A stretch of DNA of 64,000 nt from the NCBI RefSeq assembly GCF_021952865.1, contig NZ_CP040792.1, forward strand, positions 1,674,001 through 1,738,000. The letters run 5' to 3'. This document shows positions 58,257-64,000 of the stretch, in pieces; the stretch's first letter is position 1; the number at the start of each line of letters is the position of its first letter. The translations under genes were made by a program, and so were the position numbers. This DNA is from Clavibacter californiensis. Lineage in GTDB: Bacteria; Actinomycetota; Actinomycetes; Actinomycetales; Microbacteriaceae. Below the pieces are notes generated by a model. That model ran no database searches. It was not told the origin of the DNA and saw only the letters and a list, made by a program, of their open reading frames with translations.

Positions 58257-60086
58257 ATGACCTCCACGCGAACGTCCGCAGAACGCCTGCTCGACCGTCT
58301 CGTCCCGAAGCGCAGATCGCGCCCCGACGGGACCCGGCCACCCCGCCGCGACCACTCCGACCACCGCCTCCTCGAGGCCAGGTTCACCGGGTCCGTCGAC
58401 CTCTACGAGCCCGAGCACCCGAAGATCGACCGCCTCGTCTTCGGCGTCACGGCCGTCCTCGCGGTCGGCTTCGTCGTCTGGGGCATCGTGAGCACCGACG
58501 GCCTCGCGACGATCTCCGGCACCGCGCAGAGCTGGGTCATCAACCAGACCGGCTGGCTGTTCGTGCTGGCCGCGAGCTTCTTCGTGGTCTTCGTCATCTG
58601 GCTGGCCGCGAGCCGCTACGGCCGCATCAAGCTGGGCGCCGACGACGAGAAGCCGCAGTTCAAGACGGTCTCGTGGATCGCGATGATGTTCAGCGCGGGC
58701 ATGGGCATCGGCCTGATGTTCTTCGGCGCGGCCGAGCCGCTCAGCTTCTTCGTCACCCCGCCGCCCGGCACCACGCAGCCGGAGTCGGAGGCGGCGATCC
58801 GCACGGCCATGGCCACCGCGATGTTCCACTGGGGCCTGCACCCCTGGGCGATCTACGCGGTCGCCGGCATCGCGATCGGCTACGGCACGTTCCGCAAGGG
58901 ACGCAAGCAGCTCTTCTCCTCCATCTTCCAGCCGCTGCTCGGCACGAAGCGCACCGAGGGCTGGGCGGGTCGCGTCATCGACATGCTCGCGATCTTCGCC
59001 ACGCTCTTCGGCTCGGCGGCCTCGCTCGGCATCGGCGCGACGCAGATCGGCGCGGGCCTCGAGTTCAACGGCTGGGTGGACGAGGCCACGGCCCCGCTGC
59101 TCATCGGCATCATCGTCGTGCTCACGATCGCGTTCATCTTCTCGGCCGTCTCGGGCATCGCCCGCGGCATCCAGTGGCTGTCGAACATCAACATGGTGCT
59201 GGCCGTCGTGCTCGCCGTGTTCGTGTTCGTCGTCGGCCCGACGCTCCTCATCCTGAACCTCATCCCCGCCACGCTCGGCGCGTACCTCGGCGACATGACC
59301 GAGATGGCGTCGCGCACCGCGGCGACCGGCGGCGACGAGATGAGCGCGTGGCTCTCCAGCTGGACCGTCTTCTACTGGGCCTGGTGGATCTCGTGGACGC
59401 CGTTCGTCGGCATGTTCATCGCGCGCATCAGCCGCGGCCGCACCATCCGCGAGTTCGTGGTCGGCGTGCTCCTCGCGCCCAGCATCGTGGCCCTCATCTG
59501 GTTCTCCATCTTCGGCGGATCCGCGATCCACGCGCAGCAGACCGACGGCGACATGACCGTCGACGGCGCCGTGGTCAGCGACAACACGCTGTTCCAGCTG
59601 CTCAACCACTACCCGCTGGCCAGCGTCAGCACCGTCCTCGTGATGGTGCTCGTGGCGATCTTCTTCGTCTCGGGCGCCGACTCGGCGTCGATCGTGATGG
59701 GGACGCTGTCGCAGCGCGGCGCGCTCCACCCGAGCCGCAAGGTCGTCATCTTCTGGGGGGTCGTGATGGGCGCGGTCGCGGCCATCATGCTCGCCATCGG
59801 CGGGGGAGGCACGGAGGCCCTCACCGGCCTGCAGAACCTCACGGTCGTGGCCTCGCTGCCGTTCGTGATCGTGATGCTCGTGGCCTGCTACGCGCTCTGG
59901 AAGGAGCTGCGCACGGATCCGCTCATCGTGCGCCGCCAGGTCGCGGTCGAGATGATGCGCGACGCCGTGGTCAACGGCGTCGAGCAGCACGGCGACCACT
60001 TCCAGCTCTCGGTCGACCCCGTCGAGCCGGACGAGGCGGAGGTCCGCGAGCCCCTCGGCGACGAGGACGAGGCCCGGCGCTCCTGA
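58257..60086 (+). CDS. BCCT family transporter (glycine betaine/choline/carnitine)
   Basis: 609 residues. A basic N-terminus of about 55 residues precedes 12 membrane helices. The BCCT landmarks are MMFSAGMGIGLMFFGAAEPL (glycine-rich helix 3), MFHWGLHPWAIYAVAGIAIGY, and WTVFYWAWWISWTPFVGMFIARISRGRTIREFV (Trp-rich helix 8 and conserved loop). The M-x-G-x-G element (GMGIG) is the version seen in Na+-coupled members. The C-terminal tail is acidic. It takes up compatible solutes under osmotic stress; the exact solute is unknown. Confidence 0.94.
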   Translation: MTSTRTSAERLLDRLVPKRRSRPDGTRPPRRDHSDHRLLEARFTGSVDLYEPEHPKIDRLVFGVTAVLAVGFVVWGIVSTDGLATISGTAQSWVINQTGWLFVLAASFFVVFVIWLAASRYGRIKLGADDEKPQFKTVSWIAMMFSAGMGIGLMFFGAAEPLSFFVTPPPGTTQPESEAAIRTAMATAMFHWGLHPWAIYAVAGIAIGYGTFRKGRKQLFSSIFQPLLGTKRTEGWAGRVIDMLAIFATLFGSAASLGIGATQIGAGLEFNGWVDEATAPLLIGIIVVLTIAFIFSAVSGIARGIQWLSNINMVLAVVLAVFVFVVGPTLLILNLIPATLGAYLGDMTEMASRTAATGGDEMSAWLSSWTVFYWAWWISWTPFVGMFIARISRGRTIREFVVGVLLAPSIVALIWFSIFGGSAIHAQQTDGDMTVDGAVVSDNTLFQLLNHYPLASVSTVLVMVLVAIFFVSGADSASIVMGTLSQRGALHPSRKVVIFWGVVMGAVAAIMLAIGGGGTEALTGLQNLTVVASLPFVIVMLVACYALWKELRTDPLIVRRQVAVEMMRDAVVNGVEQHGDHFQLSVDPVEPDEAEVREPLGDEDEARRS

Positions 60087-60203
60087 CGACCGGATCCCGA
60101 TGACGAAGCCGACCCGCGCCCCGCGCACGGGTCGGCATCGTCGTCTCCGGGACACCGGGCGCATGCGGGGCCTCCCGGGCCCCTCGCGGACCGCGCGCGT
60201 CGG

Positions 60204-60209
60204 TAGGGT
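60204..60209 (+). promoter_or_regulatory. leaderless -10 of the lipid kinase gene
   Basis: TAGGGT, seven bases before the second of two consecutive ATG codons (60217), which selects that ATG as the likely start. Confidence 0.5.
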
Positions 60210-60216
60210 GACCATG

Positions 60217-61233
60217 ATGACGACCTCCACCCCCGCCTCCGCACCATCGCCCGCGCCCACCTCCGGGTCGGGCCGCCGTGCCGCCATCGTCTACAACCCC
60301 ATCAAGGTCGACCTCCCGTCGCTGCGGACCAAGGTCGCGCACGCGGCGGGCGCTGCCGGCTGGCAGGAGACCCTCTGGTTCGAGACGAGCGAGGACGACC
60401 CGGGCAAGGGCGCCGCAGAGGAGGCCCTGTCGCACGACGTCGACATGGTGATCGCGGCCGGCGGCGACGGCACGGTCCGTGCGGTCGCGGAGGGGATGTC
60501 GGGATCCGGCGTCTCGCTCGGCCTGCTGCCCTCCGGCACCGGCAACCTGCTGGCCCGCAACCTCAAGCTCACCCTCAACGACGTCGAGCACTCGCTGGAG
60601 GCCGCTTTCTCCGGGCACGACCGCACCGTCGACCTCGCGTCGATCGAGATCCTCCGCGAGGACGAGTCCCGCGACAAGCACGTGTTCGTCGTCATGGCGG
60701 GCGTCGGCATCGACGCGAAGATGCTCGCGAACACCGACTCGGAGCTGAAGAAGCGGGTCGGCTGGCTCGCCTACGTCGACGCCATCTTCAAGGCCCTGCG
60801 CGACCGCGACCAGCTCCGCCTGCGCTACCGCATCGACGGACGCAGCGTGCACCGCCGCCGCGCGCACACGCTCATCGTCGGCAACTGCGGATCGCTGCCC
60901 GCCAACATCCTGCTGCTGCCGGACGCCGCGGTCGACGACGGCATCCTCGACGTCGTGCTCATGCGCCCCGAGGGCCTGTTCGGCTGGATCCAGATCTGGG
61001 TCAAGGTCGCGTGGGAGAACGGCGTCGTCCGCCGCACCGCCGCGGGTCGCCGCCTGATGGGCCCGGAGAAGGAGGTGCGCGCGCTCGAGTACCGCACCGC
61101 CGAGGAGGTCGTGGTCCGCCTCGAGAAGGAGGAGGACATCGAGCTCGACGGCGATCCCTTCGGCCGCGCCATCGGCTTCAAGATCCAGGTCCTCCCCGGC
61201 GGGCTGACGGTGCGGGTGCCGCAGGACTCCTGA
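60217..61233 (+). CDS. diacylglycerol kinase family lipid kinase
   Basis: 338 residues. After a Ser/Pro-rich N-terminus comes AAIVYNPIKVDLPSLRTKV, then the catalytic glycine loop VIAAGGDGTVRAVAEGMSGSGVSLGLLPSGTGNLLARNL and the second-domain motif GIDAKMLANTD. The family includes DgkB, YegS and sphingosine-kinase-like enzymes that phosphorylate membrane lipids with ATP. The ATG at 60217 is chosen from the leaderless -10; 60214 is the other candidate. The ATPase gene follows after 55 bases. Confidence 0.9.
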   Translation: MTTSTPASAPSPAPTSGSGRRAAIVYNPIKVDLPSLRTKVAHAAGAAGWQETLWFETSEDDPGKGAAEEALSHDVDMVIAAGGDGTVRAVAEGMSGSGVSLGLLPSGTGNLLARNLKLTLNDVEHSLEAAFSGHDRTVDLASIEILREDESRDKHVFVVMAGVGIDAKMLANTDSELKKRVGWLAYVDAIFKALRDRDQLRLRYRIDGRSVHRRRAHTLIVGNCGSLPANILLLPDAAVDDGILDVVLMRPEGLFGWIQIWVKVAWENGVVRRTAAGRRLMGPEKEVRALEYRTAEEVVVRLEKEEDIELDGDPFGRAIGFKIQVLPGGLTVRVPQDS

Positions 61234-61288
61234 TCCGCATCGCCCGGCCGCGGACGCCCCTGTCGGCGGTCCGTGGCAGGGTCGCGGC

Positions 61289-62467
61289 ATGATCCGCACC
61301 CTCGCCGTCTCCGGCTACCGCTCGGTCCGCGACCTCGTCCTGCCGCTCACCGGGCTCGACGTGGTCACGGGTGCGAACGGCAGCGGCAAGTCCAACCTCT
61401 ACCGGGCCATGCGCCTCATCTCCGACATGGCGGAGGGCGGCGCCGTCGGCGCCCTGGCACGCGAAGGCGGCCTCGACGCCGTCCTGTGGGCGGGCCCCGA
61501 GACCATCGCGCGCTCCGTGCTGCAGGGAGAGCACCCCGTGCAGGGCACCATGCGGCGAGGCCCCATCGCGCTCCGCCTCGGCTTCGCGTCCGACGAGCTC
61601 GGCTACCTGGTGGACCTCGGGATCCCGCAGCGCGATCCGGACGCGGTGCCGCGGTCGAAGTTCGAACGCGATCCCGAGATCAAGCGGGAGCTCATCTTCT
61701 CCGGGCCCGTGGCGCGCCCCAGGTCGCTCGTCCTGGAGCGCAGGTGGAAGGACGTCCGCGTGCGCGACGGATCCGATGCCTGGCAGCGCGTGCCCGCCTT
61801 CATCCCGGAGCACCGCAGCGTCCTCAGCGAGGTCGCGGACGCCGTCACGAGTCCCGAGGCGATGATCCTGCGTCAGCGCATGCGCGGCTGGCGCTTCTAC
61901 GACCACCTCCGCACGGATCTCGACGCGCCCGCCCGCCGACCCCGCGTCGGCACCCGCACCCCGGTCCTCGCGAGCGACGGCGCCGACCTGGCGGCCGCGG
62001 TGGAGACCATCCGCGAGTGGGGCCGCGGCGACGACCTCGACGCCATCGTGGATCGGGCGTTCCCGGGCTCCCGCATCGTCATCACCTCCCGGGACGGGGT
62101 GTTCTCCCTCGGGCTCGAGCAACCGGGGGTGCTGCGCGTCCTCGACGCCGCGGAGCTCTCCGACGGCACCCTGCGGCTGCTCATGCTCGCGACGGCGCTG
62201 CTCACGACGGAGACGCCCGAGCTGATGGTGCTCAACGAGCCGGAGACGAGCCTCCACGCCGACCTGCTCCCGGCGCTCGGCGAGCTCATCGCCCGCGCGT
62301 CGGCCCACATCCAGATCGTGGTGGTGACGCACGCAGCGGGGCTCGCGTCGGCCATCGCGGATCATGCCGAGGTGGGCGAGCTCGTGCTCGAGAAGGTGCA
62401 GGGGCAGACCGTGCTCCGCGGACAGGGGCTGCTCAGCACGCCGTCCTGGGACTGGGGGAAGCGCTAG
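61289..62467 (+). CDS. SMC/RecF-like AAA (ABC-fold) ATPase, no nuclease domain
   Basis: 392 residues. IRTLAVSGYRSVRDLVLPLTGLDVVTGANGSGKSNLYRAM gives the RecF/SMC N-terminus with Walker A at 28-35. The C-terminal half has the signature SDGTLRLLMLATALL, Walker B LMVLNEPETSLHADLLPALGELIARA and an H-loop (VVVTHAAGL). No TOPRIM or HNH domain follows, unlike OLD-family or PtuA/PtuB defence ATPases; the protein ends soon after. Such stand-alone ATPases are widespread and of unknown role. CAGGGT six bases before the ATG resembles the local leaderless -10s. Confidence 0.88.
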   Translation: MIRTLAVSGYRSVRDLVLPLTGLDVVTGANGSGKSNLYRAMRLISDMAEGGAVGALAREGGLDAVLWAGPETIARSVLQGEHPVQGTMRRGPIALRLGFASDELGYLVDLGIPQRDPDAVPRSKFERDPEIKRELIFSGPVARPRSLVLERRWKDVRVRDGSDAWQRVPAFIPEHRSVLSEVADAVTSPEAMILRQRMRGWRFYDHLRTDLDAPARRPRVGTRTPVLASDGADLAAAVETIREWGRGDDLDAIVDRAFPGSRIVITSRDGVFSLGLEQPGVLRVLDAAELSDGTLRLLMLATALLTTETPELMVLNEPETSLHADLLPALGELIARASAHIQIVVVTHAAGLASAIADHAEVGELVLEKVQGQTVLRGQGLLSTPSWDWGKR

Positions 62468-62497
62468 CGGGCTGCGCGTCGGGAGCGGCCCGGACGA

Positions 62498-62547
62498 CGA
62501 CGCCTCCCGGTCGCGGCCCCGAGGGGCGGAGCGAGCGGGAGGCGTCG
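62498..62547. terminator. bidirectional terminator hairpin
   Basis: 12-bp perfect stem (62498-62509 with 62536-62547) between the convergent ATPase and desaturase genes; the 26-base loop is also GC-rich. Confidence 0.55.
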
Positions 62548-62593
62548 GGTGGTGCGGGGTGCCGTGATCAGCGGCCGTGACCAGCGGCCGTGA

Positions 62594-63697
62594 TCAGCGT
62601 CCGAAGGCCGCCGATGCGGGGCAGTCGAACGGGTCGCCGCCGGCGGAGAGGCCGACGCGGTTGAGGTAGGCGATGACGATGCCGTAGGAGGCCAGCAGCG
62701 TGGTCTCGGTGTACGGGATGTTGTGCGTCGCGCAGTACTCCTTCGCGATGACCTGGGCCTTCTTCAGCGCGGGCCGGGGCATGTTCGGGAAGAGGTGGTG
62801 CTCGATCTGGTAGTTGAGGCCGCCCATGTAGACGTCGGTGAGCCAGGTGCTCCTGATGTTGCGGCTGGTGAGCACCTGTCGGCGGAGGAAGTCGACCTTC
62901 GAGTCCTTCGGCAGCACCGGCATGCCCTTGTGGTTCGGGGCGAACGACGCGCCCATGTAGACCCCGAAGACGGCGAGTTGCACGCCGACGAACGCGAACG
63001 CCATGCCGAGGGGCAGGAAGAAGAAGACGACGGCGAGGTACGCGATGATGCGCGTGGAGAGCATCGAGATCTCGAGCCAGCGCTTGTCGACCTTGCCGCG
63101 GCCGAAGACCGTGCGGAAGCCGTGCACGTGCAGGTTCAGGCCCTCGAACATGAGGATGGGGAAGAACGCGTAGCCCTGGTGGCGCGTGAACCAGCCGTAG
63201 AGGCCCGTGGCGCGGGCGGCGTCCTCCTGCGTGAAGGAGATGACGTCGCGCTCGATGTCCGGGTCCTTGCCCATGACGTTCGGGTTGGCGTGGTGGCGCG
63301 AGTGCTTGGTCATCCACCAGGAGTAGCTGATGCCGACGAAGAGGTTGGCGAGCGTGCGGCCCGCGATGTCGTTGGCCTTGCCGGACTCGAACACCTGGCG
63401 GTGCGAGGCCTCGTGGGCGAGGAAGGCGAACTGGGTGAAGATGATGCCGAGCCCGGCGGCGATGAGGAGCTGGAACCAGCTGTCGCCCAGCGCGAAGAAG
63501 CCGATGCCGAGGCCGACGAGCGCCGCGGTGATGCCGGCGAACATGAGCACGTAGAACCCGACGCGGCGCTCCAGCAGCCCGGCTTCGCGGACGGTGTTGA
63601 GGAGACCCGAGTACGCGGTGGTGGGATTGGACCCACCGCCGCGCTTGGGCTTGGTCAGCACGATGCGGGGAGGGGCGGAGGTGCGGGTGTCTGTCAT
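62594..63697 (-). CDS. membrane fatty acid desaturase
   Basis: 367 residues with four membrane helices in two pairs and the three di-iron histidine boxes: HEASH (95-99), HSRHH (132-136) and QIEHH (297-301). The Q-x-x-HH third box is that of the acyl-lipid/acyl-CoA front-end type desaturases, also seen in actinobacterial DesA3-like enzymes. It introduces a cis double bond using O2 and ferredoxin or flavin-reductase electrons, adjusting membrane fluidity. No electron-donor gene is in view. The ATG at 63697 is preferred; upstream in-frame codons give an Arg-rich non-native extension. Confidence 0.93.
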   Translation of the reverse strand: MTDTRTSAPPRIVLTKPKRGGGSNPTTAYSGLLNTVREAGLLERRVGFYVLMFAGITAALVGLGIGFFALGDSWFQLLIAAGLGIIFTQFAFLAHEASHRQVFESGKANDIAGRTLANLFVGISYSWWMTKHSRHHANPNVMGKDPDIERDVISFTQEDAARATGLYGWFTRHQGYAFFPILMFEGLNLHVHGFRTVFGRGKVDKRWLEISMLSTRIIAYLAVVFFFLPLGMAFAFVGVQLAVFGVYMGASFAPNHKGMPVLPKDSKVDFLRRQVLTSRNIRSTWLTDVYMGGLNYQIEHHLFPNMPRPALKKAQVIAKEYCATHNIPYTETTLLASYGIVIAYLNRVGLSAGGDPFDCPASAAFGR

Positions 63698-64000
63698 GTG
63701 CCTGCTCACTCGAAGGTCGGGGCCTCGCGGCCAGGGGGAGCGGCCCGTCTCACGGGACCGATGGGATGCAGTGCCGTGATCCGGATGACGCTCCGGCTGC
63801 CGGGGATCAGGGGCGACCGAGTCCTTACCCTGCCATGTCGCGATGCGCCGTGGGCTGAGAAACCGTCGGTGCGTCGCGGCTCGTCGGTCGCGCGTAATGT
63901 TCGTCGCCGACGGTCCCGCGGTTCGGTCGCCGACCGCTGGAGGAGCTCCACGGACGCATTCCCGCCGCGGCATGCACGCTCGTCCGCCGGCCCGCATCCG
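63698..64000. other. window end, non-coding as far as visible
   Basis: About 300 bases upstream of the desaturase gene. No reading frame with native codon use or a recognisable product is seen on either strand, and no RNA gene. It probably contains the desaturase promoter, but no convincing -10/-35 pair was found. Confidence 0.4.

Overview
The window looks like chromosomal DNA of a very high-GC actinobacterium, most likely Microbacteriaceae and Clavibacter-like. This is an inference from the strong G/C bias at third codon positions, frequent GTG starts, DUF2510/PASTA and SipW-type families, a mycothiol-type arsenate reductase, NnaR-type nitrogen control and very frequent GGATCC hexamers. No tRNA, rRNA, CRISPR array or insertion sequence was recognised.

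Layout. 1-1.1 kb: the 3' end of an RHS polymorphic toxin and its candidate immunity gene. 1.4-7.1 kb: a hypothetical gene, a YitT-family protein, a DUF3817 protein and a 1171-residue secreted esterase with seven Ig-like repeats. 7.1-10.7 kb: a metal/arsenic group (CDF exporter, ArsR regulator, arsenate reductase) and a TetR/carboxylesterase pair. 10.8-12.3 kb: a visibly lower-GC insert with one gene, a coiled-coil PD-(D/E)XK nuclease candidate; its right edge falls inside the remnant of an alpha/beta-hydrolase gene. 12.4-19.3 kb: housekeeping genes (GNAT, DEAD-box helicase, DUF4184, methyltransferase, XRE-cupin regulator, DUF2510/PASTA protein) and a scar where two convergent genes have both lost their 3' ends.

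19.5-34.3 kb is a complete assimilatory nitrate/nitrite module. One arm is nirB-cobA-nnaR plus a small gene. The divergent arm is nirD::sirB, a nitrate transporter, the molybdopterin nitrate reductase and its FAD/[2Fe-2S] partner. A third operon is mobA-DUF6457-moeA for the molybdenum cofactor. All three promoters carry half-sites at 11-bp steps followed by GAAAC-N10-TAGCGT, so one activator (GlnR or NnaR type) probably controls the whole set.

34.5-43.7 kb: a Na+/H+ antiporter, an mhqO/mhqD-like quinone-detoxification pair, an Ltp-like membrane protein, a leaderless hydrolase-MarR operon, VOC, DUF1801 and PRISE-like reductase genes, and a DUF418 protein. 43.9-47.6 kb: ABC exporter plus two-component system in one overlapping operon. 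48.7-52.7 kb: a ChvE/GguAB-type sugar ABC importer with a 20-bp hairpin after the binding-protein gene. 53.1-56.1 kb: a SipW-type signal peptidase with three exported proteins that carry SipW-like signal regions, probably a surface fibre or matrix system. 56.5-63.7 kb: orphan histidine kinase, BCCT transporter, lipid kinase, SMC-like ATPase and fatty-acid desaturase.

Many genes show TAnnnT placed 6-7 bases before the start codon, so leaderless transcripts appear common here.
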